From positions 1 through 64,000 of the forward strand of contig CAJRBF020000019.1 in the NCBI GenBank assembly GCA_907165275.2: a stretch of 64,000 nt of DNA, in the 5' to 3' direction. Shown one piece after another: positions 55,261 to 64,000 of the stretch. The notes under the pieces were generated by a model. That model was not told the DNA's origin, did no database searches, and saw only the letters and a list, made by a program, of their open reading frames with translations. Both the position numbers and the translations under genes were made by a program. Origin of the DNA: Zygaena filipendulae. Lineage: Eukaryota; Arthropoda; Insecta; Lepidoptera; Zygaenidae. The number at the start of each line of letters is the position of its first letter. Position 1 is the stretch's first letter.

Positions 55261-55389
55261 CTCTATGTCGTTCATAGTCCAGGCGACTTCGCCGGTTGAG
55301 ACATTGAAATAGTACAGTTTTCCAGGATATCTTTTAGACGGACACAAAACCCAGCCATTATTATCTTTCTGTTTATTACTAGAATTCAT
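55261..55389 (-). CDS. WW-domain first coding exon
   Basis: 43 codons from ATG at 55389: MNSSNKQKDNN, then GWVLCPSKRYPGKLYYFNVS and TGEVAWTMNDIE. The first Trp, YYFN, TGE and second Trp at standard spacing mark a WW domain, which binds proline-rich peptides. The exon ends at GAG|GCAAGT, a strong GC-type donor, so the rest of the gene should lie to the left on the minus strand. No further exon was recognised there before the gypsy element, so it may be a large-intron gene or a stranded fragment. The 'SKRYPGK.YYFN' style recalls SWT1-like proteins, but this is weak. Confidence 0.55.
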
Positions 55390-56183
55390 AATCGATCAAC
55401 AAATTGTAAACTGTAAAGCCACCTTAGGTATCTCAAGATGGCAAAAAAATTTATTGGAATTCGGAAATATCATTAAACGCAATTTTAGAAAATTTTTGCA
55501 ATGAAATACCTACCTACCTAGCCTTAATTTGTGGCCTAAGCAGGCCAAGCAAAAAGTGCAAAAACAAAACGAAACCGAACCTTTTTTGCGTAGACCTAGC
55601 GAAGAAAGAACTTTCCTTGGCGTTTCCGCCTCCGGCGATTTGTGCGTTTTGTTTTTACGTAACTTTTCTTTTTACGGAGATTCAGATAAGACTTTTAAAT
55701 TAGAATAGATTATATTATACTCGTTTCATAAGCATAACAGATATTATTACTTATTTTTCATAGCAAAAAACGACATTCATTGTATCAGTATGTTTTTATG
55801 TCAATGCAATGAATATTGAATACAAATTGAAAAGTTAAAAAACGAAACGCAATTTCAGTGGTGCCATGTAATAAAATTTTGCACTTTCAAAGGGAGTGTA
55901 CACTGTACATGTGCCGTAAGAATATAAAACGCAACTTCTATATTTTTTTAAACTTTTTATTTTCGTCAGTATAAAATACGTGCTTTACACTAATGAGCAA
56001 TATTTATACCTAACTTATATTAGGAACAATCACAGCTAAAGAACTACACCCAATTTTTTACTTACTATATTATTTATAATAATTTTGTTACTCGTTGTTA
56101 ATGATTTCAATAAAATGGGAATTAAAATACGCCACATAAAAATATTAATTCAATAATTTCGTTAATCTATAAAACAAAAAATA
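55390..56183. other. Upstream region of the WW-domain exon, no gene
   Basis: About 55540-55690 is richer in CpG and could include the promoter of the minus-strand gene. The remainder is AT-rich with no recognisable feature. Confidence 0.35.
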
Positions 56184-56640
56184 GCAGCGTTTTACCTAAC
56201 AATAAAACGCATATTAAACGATAACCTTATTTGAAGCCTAAAATATTTGAGAGTAGCATACTTGATTTCCTGTAACGAGTCGGTTTTAGCGCGAATACTC
56301 CCACCTTTGTTCCTTACGTCAATTGACGTCACCTCCTGTTCACCTGGCGGGGAGCGGCTGAGTTGGCGCGCACTCACGGCGATCTACCTCATTGGATCTC
56401 AAATATTCTCTTGTAATGAAAGCTGGCCAGAAATATAGCCTAAAATGATAAGTTTAATGTATCTAGACTTAAGTGGCCCAATATTTCTGGCAAGGTTGTA
56501 GTTATGTAATGTCATATACCAGGCAGAGTTGAAAACTTAGGCTTAAAATAAGGTTATCGCTTAATATGCGTTTTATTGTTAGGTAAAACGCTGCTATTAA
56601 GCTTTGAACCGTTATTTGAAGCCTAAAATATTTGAGACCT
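56184..56640. repeat. Inverted and direct terminal repeats of the DIRS-type element
   Basis: 56-base arms 300 bases apart with few mismatches, followed by the direct repeat described under the element. 'gccagaaatat' (about 56424) and 'atatttctggc' (about 56480) form an inner hairpin. Confidence 0.6.
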
Positions 56641-56968
56641 GTTTGTTATCGCCTGGTGTACAGGACGAAATAAGTAATGGTAAAGACCAAGAATTATTAT
56701 AGGTAGGTAGGTAGGTTTTCAGGAAAATAAAGTTCCATTTATGATAGTTTTAGTTATTACACTTTATTTTAACTAGACTAATGACAACAAATAATAATGT
56801 AATCAGATACAAAAACACATTTGAGTTAAATTAGCATATACCTACTAGACAAAAATAAAACTTGAACATTGAAATCAAAATAATATTATTATAAAAAATA
56901 GTAATATTTTAGATTAAGTATATAAACCAAATCACTGACAAACAATTAGGCACAATCGAATTCATATT

Positions 56969-58297
56969 TTATTCTGTTGGTACGAAAAGGTTAGAAATAG
57001 AATCAGAAACTGGTGCAGGGTCCTTAATTTCACGACAATAATATTTAAGAAATGTATTTTTAGAACGCCAGTTACCTCTAGCCAAAATTTCATCGAGAGG
57101 ACAATTTTGGACCCAATTCTTAGAAGCTACTGCGGGTCGGATGCTACCAGCGCTAGCCTTGATTCCAGCCTGCAACAAGATCTTTTTAATCCAGCCGGCA
57201 ATATTAGTACGCGATGCCGCTTAAGGCACGCCGCAAGCAGTTATGAATAGGTTATTGACATCACATATGTCACGTCTAGAGCGAGATAATGTTATTACCC
57301 TTTTAATCCAAAATAATGGATTCAAGGCGCGATTATCTTTGTTTTCAAAAATGCGCCAACCTGATTGACGGTTTTCAGCTGAATCCGTCTTGGATCCATA
57401 TTTTGGCCAAAAAATGACAGCTTCGCCTGTAAAAGTGCAATGTTCACTATCGATAGCTAAAAGCGTTAAATCATGTACCCGGCGCCCCGAGCACAATAAA
57501 AGCAATACAGCTGCTCGCGCGGAACATTCATACAGACTATTTACATTCGGGACATTGACCTTCAACCAATTAACCAGTACATTAGTATCCCATATAGGTG
57601 CTTTTTTAGTCTTGGGGTGTAGGATTTTCAATGATTTTAATGCTTGCCGAACTAATAAATGAGAACTTAAACTATTATCCAAATTTGAGTCACAAAACAT
57701 AGAAACGGCAGATTTATATACCAAAATAGTATTATAAGCTAACCCATGAATCCGATGCAGGTCTATAAGAAACCTAGCTAGATCTGCGCCTTGAGGTCTA
57801 GATATATCTACTTTATTATCTTTAGCCCAATCACACCATTTTAGCCAAGCTCTACTGTATATCTTTAAAGAACAGCTTCGCCAACTATTTCGCAAAATAT
57901 TTATTTGTTCTTGAGACCAACCTAGCAAACGCCTAGTCCACCCCCACATCTCCAAACCTCCAGAACTACTTCCGAGATCATTGGAGGAGGGCGACCCGTT
58001 GTCGCATCGACTAGAACTCGGTCCAGGTTGTGGATTGTGAACGGAGGGCCCAAGGCTCGGTTCTTGAGGTCGGGTCGCCAAAACACCTTGATCCAGCGAG
58101 GAGCGACAATCAAATATATTCCTGTCGCTGTATTGAGGTGTTGTAGAACGCGAGGCATTAGGAATGGAGGAGGAAACACCCAAGCTAGGGAATACGTCCA
58201 AACATGACTGAAAGCATCGTAAAGAACTGCGTTCTGATCTGTTATGTCTATCAGTAGGTATATATTGTATGTTCTGGACCACTTCGTTCTTTCGCAA
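56969..58297 (-). pseudogene. DIRS tyrosine recombinase, one in-frame stop
   Basis: The main frame (58297-57221) has a Ser/Pro linker, a core-binding domain (LKIYSRAWLKWCDWAKDN, DLARFLIDLH), and the first catalytic Arg in ARAAVLLLLCSGRRVHDLTL. A TAA at about 57218-57220 interrupts it. The same frame continues to 56969 with ASAGSIRPAVASKNWV (R in box II) and ARGNWRSKNTFLKYYCR with the catalytic Tyr region. The enzyme would integrate circular cDNA. It is a pseudogene unless the stop is an error or is read through. Confidence 0.75.
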
Positions 58298-58374
58298 TGA
58301 GCGAGCTCGTGCTCGCTCGCGAAATCACTCCGATGGTCCAGACCATACAATATATACCAATCAAAATGATTCAC
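57922..58374 (-). pseudogene. DIRS RNase H C-terminal fragment
   Basis: In another minus frame overlapping the recombinase: AVLYDAFSHVWTYSLAWVFP, then QHLNTATGIYLIVAPRWIKV and FWRPDLKNRALG. The 'PPFLMPRVLQ...P.W....W.PDL' pattern is the end of DIRS RNase H. Truncated at its start. Confidence 0.65.
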
Positions 58375-58631
58375 TTGTCGGATCGATCATGCAAAAACAA
58401 TTATCGCTCGCAAAATCATTCCAGTGGTCCAGGCCCTGGACCACACAATCAAAAAGATCTTCATTTGTCAGATCTTCATTTGTCAGATCAATTACAAAAG
58501 ATTTATCTGTGGAATGATAATACAGCGAAATCCATACCATGAAACGATTAGACGTCTGGTAGTTCTCATGTTTTGACTTAAAAATAAATGTAACTAATGA
58601 AATAGCACACTACTGACTTGACACGTGCATC
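58298..58631 (+). other. Junction between DIRS relic and Polinton fragment
   Basis: Includes an imperfect inverted repeat ('tatattgtatgttctggacc' about 58261 against 'ggtccagaccatacaatata' about 58338). A direct repeat of 'tcgctcgc.aaatca.tcc..tggtccag' lies at about 58313 and 58407, and 'agatcttcatttgtc' is repeated twice at about 58459-58488. Two overlapping frames carry the end of a possible upstream Polinton gene (Asn/Gly/Pro/His-rich, stopping at 58542). Not identifiable. Confidence 0.35.
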
Positions 58632-59318
58632 ATGAAGTTTGTTAAACAGTCACAATCGTTAAATATTGATAATGTTTTTGTCGAAGTAAAAAATACCATG
58701 TCACGTCATGGAAGGCTTCTACCTAGCACTGTACGATGCATCATTTGTGGACCGTCGAGCTGTGGGAAAACAAATTTGATGATTGGACTACTTTTGCACG
58801 AAAACGGGTTACATTATCGAAATGTGTATGTTTATTCTAAAACATTACAACAACCAAAATATGTGTTTTTAGAAAAGGTTTTGGAACGAGTTCCAAATGT
58901 TTTATTTGAAAAGTATCGTGATAAAGATGAAGTTTTAAGTCTACAAGATGCTAAACCCTACTCCGTGATTGTATTTGACGACGTTGCATGTGAAAATCAG
59001 AATAACATACGAGATTACTTTGCAATGGGCAGACACAAATATATTGATTGTTTTTATCTCAACCAAACATATAGTAAAATCCCTAAACAGTTAGTGAGAG
59101 ATAACGCGAATTTAATTATACTTTTTAAACAAGATGAAACCAATATGAAACATGTTTATGATGAGCACGTTAATACAGACATGACGTGGGGTCAATTTCG
59201 CGAAATGTGTTCAAAGATTTGGATCAATCCTTACAATTATTTGGTTATAAACAAGGATTGTACTAAAAATAATGGTTGCTATAGAAACAAATTAGACACT
59301 TTTGTGGTGTTCGACTAA
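58632..59318 (+). CDS. Polinton/Maverick packaging ATPase (A32/FtsK-HerA type)
   Basis: 228 residues. Walker A CGPSSCGKTNL at about 39-49, and Walker B SVIVFDDV at 111-118 with paired Asp. A sensor-like CFYLNQTYSKIPKQLVRDNA follows, with an arginine in the expected region. This is the DNA-packaging ATPase shared by Polintons, adintoviruses and virophages, which would pump DNA into capsids. Length is typical and the frame is intact. Chosen start: the ATG is followed by a continuous frame to the Walker A motif. No polymerase, integrase or capsid gene is in the window. Confidence 0.8.
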   Translation: MKFVKQSQSLNIDNVFVEVKNTMSRHGRLLPSTVRCIICGPSSCGKTNLMIGLLLHENGLHYRNVYVYSKTLQQPKYVFLEKVLERVPNVLFEKYRDKDEVLSLQDAKPYSVIVFDDVACENQNNIRDYFAMGRHKYIDCFYLNQTYSKIPKQLVRDNANLIILFKQDETNMKHVYDEHVNTDMTWGQFREMCSKIWINPYNYLVINKDCTKNNGCYRNKLDTFVVFD

Positions 59319-59413
59319 CAAAGAACATAAATAATACCTTTAAATAGAGGAACGCATGTTTTAAACTTCATTCGTTATCGGATGCTAAATCATTAACGAC
59401 TCGTCCGGTTATA

Positions 59414-60205
59414 ATGGAAAAATCATTAAAAAGACGAATTGTTGATGCTGCAGAAGCAGTTAAGAAAAAGGTGCGAAAAATGAGAAATGTCGAAATTGAA
59501 AATAAACGTGCATTGGAAACCGTGTTCAAGCCGGTCACAGAACCTCTTGCTCAATTTACGAAAGCTAATGAAAAAGCAACAAAACAAAAGCTGATTGAAA
59601 AATCTGAAGGCAACACCAACCATAACACCGGTACTGTTAAAGACACCAAGGATGAGAGCAGTGATAATTATTATACAGATAATTCAGAATCTGATTTAGA
59701 CACAGACCCCTCAGTTTCATCCGTTATTGATACAACTCTCGATGATAAAAATACCTCGTCATGGTCTGTGTCTTCAGAGGCGTTAGATGATGTTGTATTT
59801 GGTGTTAGATCAGAAAAAGGAAAACTTATGTTAGGTTCATCTCCTATAACGATCGGTGATCGATTTATATCTGTAGCTGGACATAAGTACGCTACCACTC
59901 CTGGCTTAAAACAATTGTTGCTTAAAAAAGATATCGATTTAAAATTAATTACGGATAGCGACATGAAAAATTACAAAACTATGTTAATGAACACAAACGC
60001 TCACCGTCGAGATTACGATTCAAAAAAACCCATCAAAAGTAATAAAGGACAAAAATACGTCCAAATCATTAGACCTCTGTTTAATATAAAACAAACGAAA
60101 GGAGAAGGCTTACCGTCAATGAAAAAAATACGAAAAGATGTCGACTTAGTATACTGGGACGATCCTAATGAATTGGTGGAACGATTAAAACTATTGATAG
60201 TGTAA
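59414..60205 (+). CDS. DUF8207-type protein beside the Polinton ATPase, 3' end replaced
   Basis: 263 residues. A basic coiled N-terminus (LKRRIVDAAEAVKKKVRKM), an acidic Ser/Asp-rich middle, then VFGVRSEKGKLMLGSSPITI, KYATTPGLKQLLLKK, YKTMLMNTNAHRRDY and YWDDPNELVERLKLLI. I recall these C-terminal motifs from a domain family of unknown function common in insect genomes and Polinton-like elements. Normal members continue past the YWDDPNELVERL motif. Here the 2.7 kb LTR-like repeat starts at 60201 and supplies the last codon and the stop. Role unknown; same strand and 95 bases after the ATPase gene suggest one element. Confidence 0.65.
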   Translation: MEKSLKRRIVDAAEAVKKKVRKMRNVEIENKRALETVFKPVTEPLAQFTKANEKATKQKLIEKSEGNTNHNTGTVKDTKDESSDNYYTDNSESDLDTDPSVSSVIDTTLDDKNTSSWSVSSEALDDVVFGVRSEKGKLMLGSSPITIGDRFISVAGHKYATTPGLKQLLLKKDIDLKLITDSDMKNYKTMLMNTNAHRRDYDSKKPIKSNKGQKYVQIIRPLFNIKQTKGEGLPSMKKIRKDVDLVYWDDPNELVERLKLLIV

Positions 60206-62901
60206 CTTACCCCCCCTCGCGCGACTTTCTCCGATCTACTTCTTACTACGATGATCTCTAATTCGGCCTGATTGTCTAGTGGTTAGGACTCTAAATTCGT
60301 TGTGTGCAGTAACCTATGATTCTTTTAGGTTGAGATTGAACTATCGTCTTAGTATTTGCATCATAGTTTTTAGTTTTGGTTAAGTTTATAGCTAAGATTC
60401 TAAAGTTAATACATGAACGATCTCTAATTTATGTTTAGCGAATACACGAACGATCTTAGACTAGTACACGGACGAATCCCTATTTTTATTGCTTTCGTGC
60501 GACCTCTTTCCTAACTTTAGGTGGATGATCTATTTTTAATCTATTTATGTGGATGATCTATTTTTGTTAGTTTGCTTGTGACGATCGACCTCCCTAACAT
60601 TATATCGATGTCCTATTTTATTAGTTTGTTTTCCGGCCTAATTCATTAGTTTGTATTGACGACCTAATCTATTAGTTTGTAGGCTAAGTTTAAATAACCT
60701 ATGGCTATCTCTACAATTTGTTTTAGATTGTGTTTGTCGGTTTAACCCCGGTCAACATCTCGTCAAAAGCTACCATTCCTGGCTCAGATGGCTCAGACAT
60801 TGCCAGGACGCATAAATATATATAATAAACCACCCAGACGATTCTATTCCAAGGCCGACCAGATTTTGTCCCCTCAGCATGACGCAAGCATTGGCCACAG
60901 GAACCTCAAGTACTACGTGAAATGATTGTTGGCACTGCAACCAATCCCGACGTCAAACCGAAGGTAAGGCTTCCAGTTAATACATAAATATTCGCCGGAA
61001 GGTGGTATAGCCCCTCCTGCGCTATTCCACGGTGATGACCATCCAGCACAATACCTTCGTCACCTCCCCCAACCTGTTTCACAAGGTAGAGGATCATTCT
61101 AGATGGTTGCATCTAAGATCATTCACCAGCGTCCGTTTCAGGAATCCAGCGAGGAGACTGTACGTCCCCAGTCCGAAGACTACCGCCGCGTTGGAGCCAT
61201 GGTGAGCCCTTGAATATGTGCCAGCCCGAAGACCAGGGTTGGGTGGGACCACCACAAACCAAACCCCAGCACAGTGATCCAAAATTGTATGTGTGTGTTG
61301 TCGGAGACCAATCTCTCCCTGGAACCTGGAACTTCAGCTGATGAACTCTCTGTCATACTGCAAGCAGTGAGGCCGTAGCCTAGCCGTAGCTGTAGAGTTG
61401 AATGGCTCTCTCTCCCCTGTGAACCCACTCGGGCATCCAACTCGTTCTGCCACATCAGAACATTGGCAAGCACATCGTGTTGAAAAACACAAAGGTTGCC
61501 GAGAATCTAGCGTCAGCGACGAGGTCGCCAACAGCCGATCCCCCAGCCTCTGCACAACGGTCTCGATCGCAAAGCGCAGGGACCTACGTAAGCATACATG
61601 TGGTTGCGAGTCACAGTAGCTCCAGTCTGTCTCCGCAGTTAGCAATCGAGCCACGGAGCGCATTGGCCCATCGATAATGTTTATAATAAAAAGAAAGGTA
61701 AAACAGAAAGAAGAGCGAACAACCCTTCCCTGGTGTAGGAGAGGGCCGGCATCTCCAGTCAGCCGCATCGGTGATATGTAGATTGAATAACACGGAAGGC
61801 GTTGTTATTCAAGGTAAAGTACAAGGCGCACAACGAAACTCGTCACGGCGCAGATGACTCAAGGCGCGGATTTTTACCCATCTACGCCATCATACGCTCG
61901 CGACGTGCAATGTCCAACCGTTCAAGATTAGAGTTCCGTTTGCTTCGAGCCTATTTGGTACTGTGATTTGAAGATCCTTCCTCGTGACGAATGTTTTTAG
62001 GTCTACGCTCGAGATATCCTAACGGACGTCAAGTGCACTGACAGACCTTCGCACAAAAACATTAAACCACTCTGCGCTATCGCTCGCTCAACAAGACTAT
62101 TCGTAACGAACCGTCTTTTGTAATGATAAAAATCAATACAAATATTCTACTCAAAGCATCTCGTTCACGAAGCACATCGGCCCACATACGCTTTCATGCG
62201 ACCACCAAGTATCACAATCGCGCATGCTCGCCTCTGCACAACGCAATCAGGACACAATGAGTAATGACGAAACTTCCAGGTCGCGTGTACGAATCCTTGC
62301 ACAAACCGATAAATCGTTCTGCGCGCAGACCGCTCGACCACGACGTACTTTGCATGAATATTATTTATTAAAAAATTTGTATGAGAAAATAAATTTTATG
62401 TTTGATAAATGTGCAATAATATTATATTTATTGTCCCTTAGACGTTCCCTCCCCAGCGCATTCGTTTATTATTACACTATTATCAATTTACTTCCCCAAC
62501 AAACTTTTGTCGTCAGGACATTTTTTCACCTCCGTATTCCCCGTAGATATACGGCTCGTGGATACTGGCGGTGCGTTCGGCCCTGTATTCCGAGACGCCT
62601 GCATGGGGGGATTCGCGTTTTCTAACTTGATCCTATACTCTTGAAACTTAACATACATTTGGAATTCCCTAATATAAGCACTTTCCTTCATATAATATTT
62701 TGTCCTAACTTCTTTAGTTTAGGAGTTATTATTGATAAACGTACTAAAACTTGTTTTCGATGTTATTTGAACCGCAATGTCCTCTAATATGTTTTAAATG
62801 TAATTTTATAGGTGTATTTTATTATCTTCTATACTTTAATAATTATTTAAGATTTTAATTATAACCAAAAAAAATTTTATAGGACCTTATGGGTCGTCAC
62901 A
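60201..62901. mobile_element. 2.7 kb LTR-like repeat, second copy of the 30763-32880 family
   Basis: Begins TGTAACTTACCCCC and ends GGGTCGTCACA, as the first copy begins TGTAACTTTCACCC and ends GGGCGTCACA. Shared internal blocks include 'ccacggtgatg', 'cacaaggtagagga', 'gactgtacgtcccc-agtccg-aga', 'cagcccgaagacc' and 'gtggatactggcggtgcgttc'. Near the left end, 'ttgtctagtggttaggact...ttgtgtgcagtaacc' resembles tRNA-His, better than in the other copy. No convincing ORF; flanking bases do not match (atag / ataa). Confidence 0.5.
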
Positions 62902-63078
62902 ATAATAATAATAATAATAATAATAATTTCTTTATTTACTTCAAAAATTGTTATATCTAACAGGTTGATTGAGGTCTCCATTTAAGCTAATTAAAGCCTG
63001 TGTTTGGAGACCCCGCTCTTCCTATATTATAATATTAGATTATTTAAATAATTTTACAAAGATTTCAGCAGTACAATG

Positions 63079-63312
<234 letters not shown>

Positions 63313-63380
63313 GGGTGTGTGGGTATATGTGTGGGTGTAGGTATATGCATGTGTTTATTCATTCTATACGAGTTATGGAC

Positions 63381-64000
63381 TTATGAAATAAGGTTAAATA
63401 GACGTTCAGTTTCTTCATATGTTTTAGAAGCAAGCCATTTCGTTAAAAGCTCTTTACATTCATATAGCTTTTTATCATATATATATATTTCTTTATTTAT
63501 TTTATTATATAGGAATGCAGAACGTGAGTTAAATTGTCTATTAGCAAAAGCAGTTTTAGTAAAATAGAATGGGGCTACGATATCTTTTCGTCGTTTTTCT
63601 AGTACGCGAGAATCAAAAGACAAGGATTTGTGAGTTTTCAGGGTTGTTAATAGAATGTACAATTTTCTGACAGAGAGGAGGTTGCTAATGCGGTATAGAT
63701 CTACGGTGGGAAAACGTCTCTTTTTGAAATACATAACCTTAATTAAGGTTCTTTGTGCTCTCTCTAAATCGAGGAACTGTGTCTTTGCAGCGCCACCCCA
63801 GACTGGTATGCAGTAAGTTATTATAGATTGTGCGAGAGAAATATATATTTGATTGAGGAGAAATTTAGGAGAGTCATTTCCATTACAGTTTTCCGGTATA
63901 ACGTGCCTGAGGGTTTTAAACAACCATACTAGTTTCCTGGTTCTGTTTATTACATGTTCTAGTTGTGGATACCAAGACAACCTTTGGTCCACCAGGATAC
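63381..64000 (-). CDS. Non-LTR reverse transcriptase C-terminal part (partial)
   Basis: About 200 residues within the window: LDQRLSW-type opening (MDQRLSWYPQLEHVINRT), then LNQIYISLAQSIITYCIPVW, LDLERAQRTLIKVM and a tail with SRSAFLYNKINKEIY. This is the thumb and C-terminal region of CR1/Jockey-group enzymes. The catalytic core and start lie right of the window, and the frame is open to the edge. Confidence 0.75.
   Translation of the reverse strand, partial: ILVDQRLSWYPQLEHVINRTRKLVWLFKTLRHVIPENCNGNDSPKFLLNQIYISLAQSIITYCIPVWGGAAKTQFLDLERAQRTLIKVMYFKKRRFPTVDLYRISNLLSVRKLYILLTTLKTHKSLSFDSRVLEKRRKDIVAPFYFTKTAFANRQFNSRSAFLYNKINKEIYIYDKKLYECKELLTKWLASKTYEETERLFNLIS

Larger units (their letters stand above)
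56184..58374 (-). mobile_element. DIRS/PAT-type tyrosine-recombinase retroelement, 3' part
   Basis: Minus strand: the end of the RNase H frame overlaps a tyrosine recombinase frame, as in DIRS elements. Downstream is a pair of 56-base inverted repeats (56184-56239 'gcagcgttttacctaac...' and 56539-56594 '...gttaggtaaaacgctgc'), plus a direct repeat 'ttatttgaagcctaaaatat' at about 56227 and 56612. Such terminal inverted and internal complementary repeats are typical of DIRS. Reverse transcriptase proper is missing; the left-strand 5' part ends near 58300-58374. Confidence 0.7.

Noticed and set aside
60265..60345. Possible functional tRNA-His gene
   Set aside because: The D-arm and anticodon region look similar, but the T-arm (ttttaggttgagattgaac) and the acceptor stem do not pair properly; it is part of the repeat family.

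Overview
The window is eukaryotic and almost certainly from a moth. The genes are split by GT-AG introns. The intergenic DNA is AT-rich and dense with transposons of types common in Lepidoptera: copia, gypsy, RTE, CR1/Jockey, DIRS, Polinton, hAT and pogo relics, TTTCA-tailed retroelements, and the dispersed 'cccgcgg...ggaattccgggataaaaagtaccctatg' repeat. No rRNA, tRNA, bacterial operon or CRISPR is present.

The core (about 450 to 44150) is a head-to-tail tandem array of one multi-exon plus-strand gene. I rebuilt it by following splice sites and reading phase. It has eight coding exons: MQPETG start exon / large exon with two CCCH zinc fingers and a proline tail / three short linker exons, the last holding a C-x-x-C (CNNC) / a coiled-coil exon / a Gly-rich exon / a terminal exon ending SPDDKI. 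All phases agree, giving a 406-residue protein from unit 3. Tandem CCCH fingers followed by a short C-x-x-C segment is the plan of Masculinizer (Masc), the moth sex-determination factor; a ZC3H10-like factor is the alternative. Unit 1 (about 450-9106) is cut at its left by a retrotransposon ending inside exon 2. Unit 2 (9107-27613) has exons 1-7. Unit 3 (27614-about 43823) has exons 1-7 and continues into single-copy DNA with the only visible terminal exon (44082). Each repeat appears to begin inside a copia relic and to end in intron 7. The unit-3 copy, the only one with a proper end, has lost two residues inside its first zinc finger.

Each unit carries its own later insertions. Unit 1 has an env-containing fragment (4219-5990) and a TTTCA-tailed retroelement (7621-8798). 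Unit 2 has an RTE element (12852-14577), a TTAA-flanked 2.5 kb insert carrying three foreign exons (15762-18287), and a coding-less LTR element containing a pogo relic (24663-27061). Unit 3 has a fold-back element (29419-29850), a 2.1 kb LTR-like repeat (30763-32880) and a CR1/Jockey-like retroelement (34644-37140). This shows recent duplication followed by heavy transposition, as expected of a W chromosome or a piRNA-producing locus, though that placement is inference.

Right of the array (44150-64000) lie a MITE with perfect 79 bp inverted ends, and an apparently intact gypsy element (44773-50967) whose gag-pol start codon is inside its LTR. Then come about 4 kb of decayed repeats, a WW-domain first exon on the minus strand (55261-55389), a DIRS-type tyrosine-recombinase relic (56184-58374), and a Polinton fragment with a packaging ATPase and a DUF8207-type gene. 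The Polinton fragment is cut by a second 2.7 kb LTR-like repeat (60201-62901). A minus-strand non-LTR element with a long GT microsatellite runs off the right edge.
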